From Polyangiaceae bacterium (GTDB taxonomy: Bacteria > Myxococcota_A > Polyangia > Polyangiales > Polyangiaceae): a stretch of DNA of 64,000 nt. Location: positions 496,001 to 560,000 of the forward strand of contig JANXOF010000037.1 of NCBI GenBank assembly GCA_025353725.1, written 5' to 3'. The position numbers were made by a program, and so were the translations under genes. The notes beneath the pieces are model-generated. The model saw only the letters and a list, made by a program, of their open reading frames with translations, made no database searches and was not told the DNA's origin. Each line of letters begins with the position of its first letter. Position 1 is the stretch's first letter. Shown here piece by piece: positions 17,279 to 26,452 of this stretch.

Positions 17279-19357
17279 ATGAAAAGACTCGGGCTTTTTG
17301 GCCTCGTGGCGCTGACCGTCGGATGCAGCGCGGAGGCCGAGCACGCGGCACGCGTTGCGGAAGGGCCCGTCGATGAAGCCAACCCGACCCTCCTAACGGA
17401 GGGAGTGACACCTTCGCAGGTGCGTGCCTTTGCGTACCTCGAGGCCTGCACCGCGACGTCGTGGACGTGGAGGTTGCACGAGGCGCAAGCGACGCCCATG
17501 CACCTGCACGCGTCACGAAACGGCATGCCTCTGCTTACCGGACGTCTGGGCGCGGAGGCGGCGACGCGCGCCGTGCTCGTTCAGGTCCGCGATCTTTTCA
17601 AAATGCGTGATCCGAACCTTGAACTGGCGCTCAAAGCGTCGGAGGTCGATTCCGAGGCTATGGCGCACGTTCGCTTCGGGCAGGTTACCCACGGCATCCC
17701 AGTGGTCGGAGCGGAGCTGGCGGCGCACTACGACGCGGAAGGACGGCTCACGTCTATCGATGCAAACTACATCCCGGGCATCACGGATGTGGCTCTCGAG
17801 CCAACGTTGTCTGAGACGGCGGGACGCGCGCTGGCGCTCGCTGATGTCGTGGCGCGGACCGACGCGTCGGCCTACCCGACGCCTCAGGTCGCCGAAGGCA
17901 AGCTCGTCGTGTTCGCGTTGGGGCACATCCCGGCGACGCTCGCCTACGAATACACCGTGCGGGCGATCGCGGGTACCGAGCCCGCGATTTGGGTCCTTAC
18001 GGTCGATGCGACGACCGGGGTGGTGATTCATCGCTATAATAGCCTTCAAACTCTCGTAGCCAGCGGTAAAGGTGTCCTCGGGAACGCGCAAACGTTCGAG
18101 GTATCGGCGAAGGGCACGGGGTATCAGATGAGCGAGGACTCGCGCGCGGTGCAAGTTCGTACCTATACGGCGGGTGCGAAAAAGATAGGTCCCGCGGAAG
18201 GTGCGAAGCTCGTGACGTCGACGTCGTTAACAAGCTGGGATACCGACGCCTTCGCGGGGGCGGCCGTCGACGCTCACACGTACGCGGGCGTGGTGTTTGA
18301 CTACTACAAGAAGGTGCACGGACGGAACGCGATTGATGGCGTCGGTGGGGCGATGCTCTCGACGGTTCATTTCGATGTGGCGTTCGAAAATGCGTTTTGG
18401 GACGGAACGGGGATGACCTACGGCGACGGCGGCGAGCTTTTGCGCCCGCTTTCAGCCGCACTTGACGTCGTGGGGCACGAGTTCACACACGGCGTCACGG
18501 AGCGGACGTCGGGGCTTCGTTACGAGAACCAATCCGGCGCGCTCAACGAGGCGATAAGCGATATTTTTGGTGTCTTTATCGAGCATTCGGTCGCGCCTGA
18601 CCCAAAAAAGAATTGGGTTATGGGGGAGAATATCGCGAAGGGCGCGTTCGTACTCCGCGACTTCAAGGCTCCCGAGGTCGGTCAACAGCCCTCGAACATG
18701 AAAAACTTTGTCAATTGGCCGCTGAGCAAAGACGCCGGCGGGGTACATATCAACAGCGGGATTATTAACAACGCAGCGTTCCTCATGACGGTCGGCGGCA
18801 TCAATCCTGTGTCAAAGATCGAGCTAAAGTTCGGTATTGGCTGGGAGAAAAGTGAAAAAGTCTGGTATCGCGCGAATACGAAATACTTCCTGGAGATGAC
18901 CAACTTCGCGCAGGCCGCGCAGGGTGTCATGCAGTCGGCCAAAGACCTTTCGTTCACGACGAACGAGCAGAACATCGTCGATTGCGCGTGGAAGGCCACG
19001 GGCGTCGTGAAGGGGACGTGCGCAGAGCTTGTCGACCCGAATCCACCGGCTGTCCCGGCCACGTCTGTGACGCCCGTGGACGCCGGCCGAACGGCAAGCC
19101 CTCGCGCGGCAGCAGAGGCGGGCGTGGCGACGCCTCGTTCGACAGAGGAAGACGCCGGGCTTGCGGTCTCCAAGCCGAGCGAAACGCCCTCCACGTTGAC
19201 CCAAGCCGACGCGGCCACCGCGACCTTTGAAGCACCTAGTCCCGCTTCCTCCGAGGGGTGCGGAATGGCCGTGTCGAGACGCACGGCGGCCCGCCCGTTC
19301 GCGTGGCTCGTCGCCGCAGCGCTCGGTGTTGTCCTGCGGAGACGCCGGCGAGTGTGA
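17279..19357 (+). CDS. Thermolysin-like (M4) metalloprotease with MYXO-CTERM-like tail
   Basis: A secreted zinc protease of 692 residues. A lipoprotein-type signal (LVALTVGC) precedes an FTP/PepSY propeptide at about 70-260 (GIPVVGAELAAHYDAEGRLTSI, GVVIHRYNSL). The catalytic domain has HEFTH at 400-404, the third zinc ligand Glu424 in LNEAISDIFG, and the transition-state His in DAGGVHINSGIINNAAF. A Pro/Thr/Ser linker follows, and the chain ends with GCGMAV, a hydrophobic helix and RRRRRV, a MYXO-CTERM-like cell-surface sorting signal. The start at 17279 is chosen because it begins the signal peptide. Divergent from the M15 peptidase. A role in prey or protein degradation is inferred. Confidence 0.92.
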   Translation: MKRLGLFGLVALTVGCSAEAEHAARVAEGPVDEANPTLLTEGVTPSQVRAFAYLEACTATSWTWRLHEAQATPMHLHASRNGMPLLTGRLGAEAATRAVLVQVRDLFKMRDPNLELALKASEVDSEAMAHVRFGQVTHGIPVVGAELAAHYDAEGRLTSIDANYIPGITDVALEPTLSETAGRALALADVVARTDASAYPTPQVAEGKLVVFALGHIPATLAYEYTVRAIAGTEPAIWVLTVDATTGVVIHRYNSLQTLVASGKGVLGNAQTFEVSAKGTGYQMSEDSRAVQVRTYTAGAKKIGPAEGAKLVTSTSLTSWDTDAFAGAAVDAHTYAGVVFDYYKKVHGRNAIDGVGGAMLSTVHFDVAFENAFWDGTGMTYGDGGELLRPLSAALDVVGHEFTHGVTERTSGLRYENQSGALNEAISDIFGVFIEHSVAPDPKKNWVMGENIAKGAFVLRDFKAPEVGQQPSNMKNFVNWPLSKDAGGVHINSGIINNAAFLMTVGGINPVSKIELKFGIGWEKSEKVWYRANTKYFLEMTNFAQAAQGVMQSAKDLSFTTNEQNIVDCAWKATGVVKGTCAELVDPNPPAVPATSVTPVDAGRTASPRAAAEAGVATPRSTEEDAGLAVSKPSETPSTLTQADAATATFEAPSPASSEGCGMAVSRRTAARPFAWLVAAALGVVLRRRRRV

Positions 19358-19433
19358 CCCACCGGCGGCGAGCGCAAGCGCCCTCCAACGTTTGGCGTGA
19401 TGCTTGCTGTGCGGACCTCCTGTGGAGCACCCC

Positions 19434-20093
19434 ATGACCCTCGAAGCCTCGACCGCAAGCAAGCCGAACCCGTCCACCACGTACCTGGTCGCGATTGACG
19501 GAACTCCCTCCGACGCTTTCGTGCTTCACATGGCCGGCGGCCTCGTAACGGCGCTCGCGCCTTCGGGCATGGCGGAGTTGAACGTCGTTCATGTCTTGAG
19601 CTTGGCGCCCTCCGTCGCGACCATGGGCATGGACCCTCAAATCACCTCTCTCGAATCGCTCGAGGCCGGGCGCGACGTGCTCAATCAAGCGTGCGCCCTG
19701 GCGATGACAGATTTCAAGGGTGCCGTGAAGGGACACCTTGCGGCCGGCGAGCCGTGGCGCGAAGTTACGCAACTTGCGTTAAACCTGTCCGCGGATCTGC
19801 TGATCGTCGGTTCGTCTGGCAAAACCGGGCTCGCTCGCTTCGCGCTCGGTTCGGTGGCGGAAAAGGTCGTCCGGCACGCGAACTGTCCGGTCCTCGTGGC
19901 ACGTCCGAAGAACATGTCGGGAGAAGCCGTTCCTGAAATCGAGGCACCGTGTCCAGATTGCGCTCTGGTGCAGAAAGACACGGAGCGCGCGACGCTTTGG
20001 TGCGACCGGCACGCCATGCACCACGCCCGCGGTCGGTTGCATTACGAGTTTCCACCGACGTTCGGTGTGGGGTCAATCTTTCTTCGGCCGTAA
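19434..20093 (+). CDS. Universal stress protein (UspA family) with Cys/His-rich C-terminal extension
   Basis: A protein of 219 residues. The UspA fold is visible from YLVAIDGTPSD near the N-terminus to the nucleotide-binding motif GSSGKTGLARFALGSVAEKVV, ending with CPVLVARPK. About 55 extra residues follow, with CPDC, then WCDRHAMHH, giving a Cys-x2-Cys ... Cys-x2-His arrangement that could hold a metal ion. Usp proteins are cytoplasmic ATP-binding stress proteins. The ATG at 19434 is the best start; there is no strong ribosome site (GGAG at 19424-19427). It lies 76 bases after the M4 protease. Confidence 0.88.
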   Translation: MTLEASTASKPNPSTTYLVAIDGTPSDAFVLHMAGGLVTALAPSGMAELNVVHVLSLAPSVATMGMDPQITSLESLEAGRDVLNQACALAMTDFKGAVKGHLAAGEPWREVTQLALNLSADLLIVGSSGKTGLARFALGSVAEKVVRHANCPVLVARPKNMSGEAVPEIEAPCPDCALVQKDTERATLWCDRHAMHHARGRLHYEFPPTFGVGSIFLRP

Positions 20094-20162
20094 CGCGCGT
20101 CATCGACGAATCGTTCGGCGAATGGTTTATGGGGGTTGACGAACATCACGAAAGTTTCGCAT

Positions 20163-20176
20163 AGATACACGTATCT
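20163..20176. promoter_or_regulatory. Perfect palindrome abutting the recombinase start codon
   Basis: AGATAC-AC-GTATCT is a 14-base perfect inverted repeat with a 2-base spacer. It ends two bases before the recombinase ATG, where a ribosome-binding site would be expected and none is visible. It could be a self-repression operator or a recombination half-site pair, or a leaderless transcript start region. Confidence 0.4.
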
Positions 20177-20178
20177 TC

Positions 20179-20961
20179 ATGCCTTCCGTCCAGACGTGCG
20201 TAGCCGTCGCCTACATGCGAGTCTCGCGCGGTGACGAACACGGGCACGATCACGGACTTGGGCACGGGCACGATACGGATACGAGTCTGCAGAGTCAACG
20301 CGCAGCCATCGAGGCCTGGGGGGTACGCCGAGGCGTTGCGCTCGCGTCTTGGAAAAGCGATGAGGGGATAAGCGGCTCTACTCCGATTGCCGAGCGACCC
20401 GGTCTCGTTGCGGCCTATCTTGCTTTGCGTGAGGTGGGCGCGGGCGTGCTCGTCGCGGCCCATCGCCATACGTTTGCGTCTGACGCTTTTGTGGCAGGAC
20501 TCGTGGAGCAGGCCGCGCGCGCGAGAGGAGCGATGCTCGTTACCGCGGATGCTGATTCAGGTGATGAGTACGTTTCGGCCGAGGCGGAACTCCAGGAGTC
20601 ATGGCCGGTAGCGTCCGAGGGTGGTGAGCAGGCCTGGACCCGCGGGGCGATTGACCTGTTCGTGGCCTATCAGCGCGCGGTGATCCGCGCGCGCACGCGT
20701 GAAGCGCTTTCGATGAAGCGCGCTCGGGGCGAGCGCCTCGGAGCGGTGCCGTACGGGTACTCCTTGGCGACGGACGGCTTGCATCTCGAGGCCGATGCGG
20801 CGGAGCAGGCTGTGCTCCTTCGCGTGCGTGAGCTCTCGTCGGCAGGGCTGTCGCAAAGGGAGATTGTTGAACGTCTCGGCGCGCAAGGGATTGTGGGTCG
20901 GACGGGCGCGCCTCTGCAAAAAACGCAGGTTGCGCGCATCCTTCTTCGCGTCGCCGCCTAG
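20179..20961 (+). CDS. Serine recombinase (resolvase family) with His-rich insert
   Basis: A protein of 260 residues. The N-terminal resolvase fold starts AVAYMRVSRGDE with the likely nucleophile Ser16, then SLQSQRAAIEAWG, DEGISGSTPIAERPGL and an Arg-containing AAHRHTFASDAFVAGLVEQ helix. The C-terminal part has KRARGERLGAVPYGYSLA and a helix-turn-helix-like ending (LSQREIVERLGAQGIVGRTG, then KTQVARILL), typical of the Recombinase domain of large serine recombinases but cut short. Between beta 1 and the first helix is an unusual insert, residues 18-34, rich in His, Gly and Asp (HGHDHGLGHGHD). It stands alone with no transposon or inverted-repeat ends seen, so DNA substrate and partner are unknown. 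Confidence 0.85.
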   Translation: MPSVQTCVAVAYMRVSRGDEHGHDHGLGHGHDTDTSLQSQRAAIEAWGVRRGVALASWKSDEGISGSTPIAERPGLVAAYLALREVGAGVLVAAHRHTFASDAFVAGLVEQAARARGAMLVTADADSGDEYVSAEAELQESWPVASEGGEQAWTRGAIDLFVAYQRAVIRARTREALSMKRARGERLGAVPYGYSLATDGLHLEADAAEQAVLLRVRELSSAGLSQREIVERLGAQGIVGRTGAPLQKTQVARILLRVAA

Positions 20962-21107
20962 CTTTGACCGTGATGCTTTGGTCCCGTCGGGAGAGACGGT
21001 CACAGCGAAGTCGCGTTCGCAGCAAACAAAACGTTCCGCAAAGATAGCCAACCCACGAACGCTCAGACTAGCGTCCACCGGTCGTGCTTTCCGGAAGGGG
21101 ATACGTT

Positions 21108-24107
21108 GTGAACAAAGTCTTTCCGATCCTTGCCTTGGTCGCTCTTCATGTGCCCGCCGTCTCCGTGCTTGCATCATGCACGCCGGATATCGCGGAAGAC
21201 GCCGCGCCCGACGTTATCGTCGTCGAGTTCGCGCCGGGGGCTGCGGTGCCTGTGGTGCCCTTGCCCAACGACCTCGCTAAGGACCCCGTAACCGGGAAGA
21301 TCAAGGTGCCGTCGTCCCCGACGGACTCTCCTGCTCAAAAGCAATTCAACGAGGAATACCTCGGAGCGCTCGATGGGTTTCCGTTTGAAAGCACGGCCTC
21401 TGTTTTGGTTTCCGGCGAGTTGCTCGCGGACACTGTGAACGCAAAAAACGTACTCGCGATAGACATCACGGCCGAGCCGAAACCCGTCGCCATTGCGCCG
21501 ACGTATGCCAATAAAAAAGTGACGATACCGCCTCCCGTGGGCAATTGGCTACGCGGGCATCGGTATGCCATCGCGATGGTGGGCGGGGCGAATGGATTGC
21601 GCGGCGCGCAGAATCAGGACGTGATTGGGTCGTCGACGTGGTCGCTCGTCTCGGGGCGAAATTCGCTCGTGACGTGCACGGACCTGAAGGCGGCCGACTG
21701 TCGCCCGACCGTCGATATCATCCCGTCGAACAAGGCGGACCCCGCCGAAAAGCTGCAGGACCAAACCGCGAGCGCGCTCCGGCTCGAGCAGCTTCGTCGT
21801 GGTTACGCGCCACTTATCGACGCGCTCGCGGCGCCGCCCCTTTCGGTAGAGCGCACGAGCATTCCCATTCTCTGGACGTTTTCGATTGTCGATTCAGGCG
21901 AGATGACATTCGACCCTGCCGGCAATGTCATTCCGTTTCCGAACGATGTCGTTCGCACGGGGCCGAACGGGACTGTCGCGCTCCCCAACCCGAAGACGGG
22001 AAAGCCGCTCACCGCGGAGGACTGTGCTTCGACCGATTCGAGTGTGCTGCTCGTCTGCGGTCTCAATACGCTCGACGGGTTTTCTACGACGGTCGCGCCC
22101 GTGAGCGAAAACTCCGACAAAGAGGGAGCCCTCGGGCAGGGGACGATCGACGCGAAAACGCTCGACGCAAAATCGGTTGGACTTATCCCGCTCAAGTCGG
22201 ATGCGCCTACGGCCGAGCGCACCGCGCCTCGTTACACGCCGTGCCTCAATTGCGTTTCGAGCAAAGATGCCGACGGGAAAGACGCCGTCGCGCCGCAGCA
22301 GCTTCAGTGGAAGCTCGAGGCCCCGCTCGACGAGAAAACGACCTACTTCGGGTTCGTCACGACGAGCGTGAAGGACGACAAGGGAAAGGGGGTCGTGGCG
22401 AGCCCTACGTTCGCTCTCCTTCGCTCGAGTTCGCCGCTCGTCGAGAATGGTAAAGCAACCGTGAGCGTCTTGAGTGACGAGCAAGCTTTACGCCTCGAAC
22501 CGCTTCGCGCGGCCTTGGCGCCCGCGTTTGACGGCCTCGAGAAAGCCGGCCTCAAGCGCGCGGATCTCGCGCTTGCCTTTCCTTTCACAACGCAGTCGGA
22601 GGCGACAATCCTCGACAAGCTTTACCAGATACCCGCGCAAGCGAAGGCGAGCGGTTTTCCCGACTACCCACTCGGGGTTCAGGACGCTACGGCCTTCTAT
22701 CAGGGAGTGACACAGGCGGCGGGAATTCCTAGGGATAAGATTGGTAAGTTCTTTACCGGCATGTGGCTTACGCCGGTTGCCGTGACGGGGCCGGGCGGAA
22801 CGCTTAACCCGGACCCGAAAGGGATAAAGGCGCAGCCGGTGCAGTTTGTACTCTCGGTGCCTGCCGGTGTGGCGCCCGCAGGGGGCTGGCCTGTAACCGT
22901 TTTCGGTCACGGGTTTACTCGTTCTCGGAATGACTTTCTCGCCCTTGCGAATTCGCTCGCAGCGGCCGGTCAAGCCGTAATCGCGACGGACGTGTTGTTC
23001 CACGGTGATCGTACGTCGTGCACGGGCACCAAGGCTATCGCGCGCATTCCGCCAAAGCCCCCCAGTGATGACAACGCTTGTTCCAATGCGGCGACGATGG
23101 CGTGCGATGAAGGGGCGCTACAGGGTTTGTGCGTCATGCGAGCCGGGCCCCGCAACGCATGTGCCCCGAGCGCCGCAGACCCACTCGGTGACGGCGTTTG
23201 CGCGCTTGCCGGGCAGGGAAGGTGCGCGGCGGACTCGAAGTGTCAAGGAACGGGCGCTGGCCTTGTCCTCGATGCTACGGGTCTACCTGTCGACAGCGGC
23301 TGGAACATCTTTAGCCTCACGAACTTTTTTGCCACACGCGACAATTTTCGTCAGCAGGTCATTGACCTGTCGCAGCTCGTCGCTGTTTTGAAAAGCACGG
23401 ACTCGAAGAATATTGGCAATCAAATAGCCGTCGCGAATGGCGTTCCGGGCACACCATCATCGATTCTGTTCGACACCACAAAGCTTGGCTATGTGGGCCA
23501 GAGCCTCGGTGGGATCATGGGTACGCTCTTCAATAGCGTGTCGCCTGACACCACGAACGTCGTACTCAATGTTCCTGGCGGTCGACTCGTCTCGATCATT
23601 CTCACGGCACCGGCGTTCGTCGGACAAAAGGCCGCGCTGCTCGGCACGCTCGCGCAGCAAGGGTTGAAGCCGGGGACTCCGGCGTTCGACCAGTTCCTCG
23701 GAATCGCGCAGTGGATTCTCGACCCCGCGGACCCCACGAACATGGGATATCGCCTCACCCATCCGGTGGACGTCGTAGGAGGGAAAACCGCGCCCCCCGC
23801 CAATCGAAAAGCGTTTATTCAGTTCATCGAAGGCGACGAGGTTGTCCCGAACAACGCGAACTTCGCGCTGGTTGCCGGCGCGAATCGGACCTTCGTGCCA
23901 ACTCCTCCGCGCTTCGGCTGCGTGTCACCGCTCTTCTGTTACGAATTTACGGAAGCCGGAGATGGACTCAACGCCACGAACGCGCCTCTTCCGAACCGGC
24001 ACGGCTTCCTGCTCGCTTTTCCAAGTGGGACGCAGGCCGGTATAGACATTACGATCAAAGCTCAAAATCAGGTGGCGACCTTTCTCGCTACCGGCGCACT
24101 TCCGTGA
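21108..24107 (+). CDS. Large secreted lipoprotein, bacterial virulence-factor-lipase/Pla-1-cef-like hydrolase
   Basis: A protein of 999 residues with a lipoprotein signal peptide (GTG start at 21108 behind GGAAGGGG; Cys in LASC). The N-terminal half has the PLPNDL segment and repeated beta domains (FESTASVLVSG, RGHRYAIAMVGGANGL) seen in extracellular lipases of the Pla-1/cef type. The C-terminal half is an alpha/beta hydrolase: VTVFGHGFTRSRNDFLALA near residue 600 and the nucleophile elbow GYVGQSLGGI with Ser799. A Cys-rich insert separates the two. It should hydrolyse lipids or esters outside the cell or on the outer membrane. The FadL gene starts 14 bases after its stop. Confidence 0.82.
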   Translation: MNKVFPILALVALHVPAVSVLASCTPDIAEDAAPDVIVVEFAPGAAVPVVPLPNDLAKDPVTGKIKVPSSPTDSPAQKQFNEEYLGALDGFPFESTASVLVSGELLADTVNAKNVLAIDITAEPKPVAIAPTYANKKVTIPPPVGNWLRGHRYAIAMVGGANGLRGAQNQDVIGSSTWSLVSGRNSLVTCTDLKAADCRPTVDIIPSNKADPAEKLQDQTASALRLEQLRRGYAPLIDALAAPPLSVERTSIPILWTFSIVDSGEMTFDPAGNVIPFPNDVVRTGPNGTVALPNPKTGKPLTAEDCASTDSSVLLVCGLNTLDGFSTTVAPVSENSDKEGALGQGTIDAKTLDAKSVGLIPLKSDAPTAERTAPRYTPCLNCVSSKDADGKDAVAPQQLQWKLEAPLDEKTTYFGFVTTSVKDDKGKGVVASPTFALLRSSSPLVENGKATVSVLSDEQALRLEPLRAALAPAFDGLEKAGLKRADLALAFPFTTQSEATILDKLYQIPAQAKASGFPDYPLGVQDATAFYQGVTQAAGIPRDKIGKFFTGMWLTPVAVTGPGGTLNPDPKGIKAQPVQFVLSVPAGVAPAGGWPVTVFGHGFTRSRNDFLALANSLAAAGQAVIATDVLFHGDRTSCTGTKAIARIPPKPPSDDNACSNAATMACDEGALQGLCVMRAGPRNACAPSAADPLGDGVCALAGQGRCAADSKCQGTGAGLVLDATGLPVDSGWNIFSLTNFFATRDNFRQQVIDLSQLVAVLKSTDSKNIGNQIAVANGVPGTPSSILFDTTKLGYVGQSLGGIMGTLFNSVSPDTTNVVLNVPGGRLVSIILTAPAFVGQKAALLGTLAQQGLKPGTPAFDQFLGIAQWILDPADPTNMGYRLTHPVDVVGGKTAPPANRKAFIQFIEGDEVVPNNANFALVAGANRTFVPTPPRFGCVSPLFCYEFTEAGDGLNATNAPLPNRHGFLLAFPSGTQAGIDITIKAQNQVATFLATGALP

Positions 24108-24121
24108 ACGAGGAAACGACC

Positions 24122-25447
24122 ATGAAAACGAAGTTCCTCGGCCTCACGGGCGCCGCGACTCTCGGCGCCCTAGCTACGCTCTATGCGAGCGACGCCTCCG
24201 CCGCCGGCACGGCTCTCGACGTGCAATCGGGGCGCGCGACGGGCATGGCGGCCGCCACGACCGCGATGATCGACGATGCCTCGGCGATCTTCTACAACCC
24301 TGCTGGAATCGCGCAGGGAAAGATCCTCGCGGCTGAAATTGGCGTGAATCTTGTCGCGCCGTCGTTCAGCTATACGGCCAAGTCCGGCGAGAAGACGACG
24401 ATGCCTTTTCGTATTATCACGCCCTTTCAGGCCTACGTCGCGGGCGGAATTACCGACGATCTCTCCCTGGGTTTAGGCGTTTTTACTCCGTATGGGCTCA
24501 CTGTTAAGTGGCCGGATAAGTGGGCGGGCCGAAGCCAAAGTACGGAGTCCTCACTCCGTACGTTCTACATCAATCCTACAGCCGCCTACAAAGTCGGCCC
24601 GGTGCGATTCGGTGCGGGTCTCCAGTTCGTTCGCGCGACACTCGAGTTGAAAAAAGATATCAACTTTGGTGATCAGTACGGCGCTGCCGACCTCGGCGGG
24701 AGCACCTGGGGCGTGGGTGCGAACCTTGGCGTTCAGGTCGAAGCCGTCAAACGATACTTGTCGTTCGGCGTCCACTACCGAAGCGCGGTCGGGCTCACCT
24801 TCGATAACGCGAAAGTACACTTTAGCGGCGTCCCGCGCGGGTTCGCTGACACGTTGCGCGACCAGGCCGTGACGGGCTCCGTAACGCAGCCAGATTCACT
24901 CGCGTTCGGCGTTGCGAGCCATCCGATCAAAAACCTCGTCATCGACCTCGACGCGGTCTGGGTCGGCTGGGGCAAATTCCGGTCGATCGACCTTCACTAT
25001 CCAAACGACGCCACCGGTTCGCTCGATAGCTCAGAGGCGAAAAACTGGCACAACACCGTCAACGTCCACCTCGGTGCGGAGGGAGTCGTGAACGATCACT
25101 GGATGCTCCGCGGCGGAATCCTCGTCGACCCAAGTCCGTCGCCTGGGAGCACGCTTACGCCCGACCTGCCAGACGCGACGCGCGTGAACCTCGCGGTCGG
25201 CGGCACGTACAAGACGGAGAGTGGCTTTCACTTCGACGCGGGCTATCAGTGCGTCATCGTCACGTCGAAAACCAGTACGGCGCCTCAGTTTCCGGGTGAG
25301 TACGGCGGCCTCGTGAATATCCTCGGTCTGACTATCGGGTATACGACGCCTGCCGAAAAGCGCGCGAGCACCAACGCCGTGCCTACGCCTGATTCTGCGA
25401 CACCCTATGTGACCTCGCCGCCAGAGGAGCCCCAGGCGGGGCTTTAG
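24122..25447 (+). CDS. FadL/TodX-family outer-membrane long-chain fatty acid or hydrophobic-compound channel
   Basis: A protein of 441 residues. A signal peptide (MKTKFLGLTG ... SDASAAG) precedes the plug region with the family hallmark DASAIFYNPAGIAQ. Alternating beta strands of a 14-stranded barrel follow (FQAYVAGGITDDLSLGLGVFTPYGL, RTFYINPTAAYKVGPVRFGAGLQF, LSFGVHYRSAVGL) and it ends near a Pro-rich tail. FadL channels move fatty acids and other hydrophobic molecules across the outer membrane. Being immediately downstream of the lipase-like lipoprotein, it plausibly imports the released fatty acids. Confidence 0.93.
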   Translation: MKTKFLGLTGAATLGALATLYASDASAAGTALDVQSGRATGMAAATTAMIDDASAIFYNPAGIAQGKILAAEIGVNLVAPSFSYTAKSGEKTTMPFRIITPFQAYVAGGITDDLSLGLGVFTPYGLTVKWPDKWAGRSQSTESSLRTFYINPTAAYKVGPVRFGAGLQFVRATLELKKDINFGDQYGAADLGGSTWGVGANLGVQVEAVKRYLSFGVHYRSAVGLTFDNAKVHFSGVPRGFADTLRDQAVTGSVTQPDSLAFGVASHPIKNLVIDLDAVWVGWGKFRSIDLHYPNDATGSLDSSEAKNWHNTVNVHLGAEGVVNDHWMLRGGILVDPSPSPGSTLTPDLPDATRVNLAVGGTYKTESGFHFDAGYQCVIVTSKTSTAPQFPGEYGGLVNILGLTIGYTTPAEKRASTNAVPTPDSATPYVTSPPEEPQAGL

Positions 25448-25500
25448 ACGTACGAAAGCGCGAGCGCTCAGACACGAGATTGCGCGCCCAAACGGGTATG

Positions 25501-25524
25501 CGCTGGGTCGCTTCCGGCCCAGCG
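25501..25524. terminator. Candidate terminator hairpin
   Basis: A 7-bp inverted repeat (CGCTGGG / CCCAGCG) with a 10-base loop sits between the convergent FadL and FHA-protein genes. A T6 run (in GATTTTTTCG) lies about 30 bases further on, too far for a classical intrinsic terminator, so this is tentative. Confidence 0.35.
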
Positions 25525-25612
25525 GCCTGCTCGATTCAGCGATAGTGCTGCGTGATTTTTTCGTGAGACGCTCGCGCTGAGGGCGCTTCCTAGCGGAAGA
25601 GCCGCGTAGCTT

Positions 25613-26452
25613 TCAGTCCGCAGCGACCGGCAATGTGCACGCGTCCCTTGCAGGGGAATCGCTTCGAGCTGTCAAGTCGACTGAGCACTTCGCGACGAGT
25701 GCGCAGACCGACGAAGGCATCGGAAGGGATAGTCGACAATACACGAGCGTTAGCCAAAGGCTCCATCGCGCGTCGGCCAGGGCGAGGCTTGTGTGCGCGG
25801 CGCAGTCCGCGAGTCGGGAAAGAAGCGCGGGGTCGGTCCGCTCACCCTTTCCGACGGATTCGTCGACTTTACGCGCTAAATGTTTGAGCAGCTGGTCTGC
25901 GTCGTCAAACCTGTGCTGTGCGACCGCCGCCTCAAGTACGCTCAGGAAGGGCTCGAGCTCAGTGGACCCCTGAGCCTCCGTGCAGAATTGGTCCGGACTC
26001 GTTTCCTCATCACGCCCTCCGGCGTCACCACACTTTGGGCAAGCCGCGGCTTCCCTCGGATAGGGCACTTCGCAAAGTCCGCAGTGCCGTAAGAAACCTG
26101 TCGTCCGCGCGGCCGGCGGCCGAGTCGCCGAGACGTTGCAGAAAACAAGCTCTTGGAGTCCAAGGCGGAGTCTGTCGCGGTCCCGAAGTCCTGTCGGCTG
26201 CCTTATTGTGCGACCATTGACCTTCACGCCATTTCGACTACCCAAATCGTAGAGTACGGCGAGCTCGCCGATGACATCGATCCGCGCATGACATCGAGAT
26301 ACGAGCGCGTCGGTGAGCGTTACATGACATTCTGCGCCTCGGCCGACGGTTGTCGAGCCTTGGCAAAGGTCGAACTCCTGAAGGAGAAAGCGGAGTCGGT
26401 AGCGCGCCGGGATAGGTGGCGTGAACGGTGCGACGCCGGGTTCGACCATCAT
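25613..26452 (-). CDS. FHA-domain protein with zinc-ribbon-like segment
   Basis: A protein of 279 residues from the ATG at 26452. The FHA domain (about 25-110) includes VGRGAECHVTLTDALVSRCHARI and DLGSRNGVKVNGR, the residues that bind phosphothreonine. A four-Cys segment CGLC ... CPKCGD follows, probably a zinc ribbon, and then a helical C-terminus of about 130 residues. It diverges from a serine/threonine kinase gene, which could phosphorylate its binding partners; that link is inferred. Upstream in-frame codons to 26581 are not used because they lack similarity and a ribosome site. Confidence 0.83.
   Translation of the reverse strand: MMVEPGVAPFTPPIPARYRLRFLLQEFDLCQGSTTVGRGAECHVTLTDALVSRCHARIDVIGELAVLYDLGSRNGVKVNGRTIRQPTGLRDRDRLRLGLQELVFCNVSATRPPAARTTGFLRHCGLCEVPYPREAAACPKCGDAGGRDEETSPDQFCTEAQGSTELEPFLSVLEAAVAQHRFDDADQLLKHLARKVDESVGKGERTDPALLSRLADCAAHTSLALADARWSLWLTLVYCRLSLPMPSSVCALVAKCSVDLTARSDSPARDACTLPVAAD

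Noticed and set aside
20095-21110. Integrative element around the serine recombinase
   Set aside because: No attachment-site repeats, no tRNA next to it, no cargo or excisionase; flanking genes look chromosomal.
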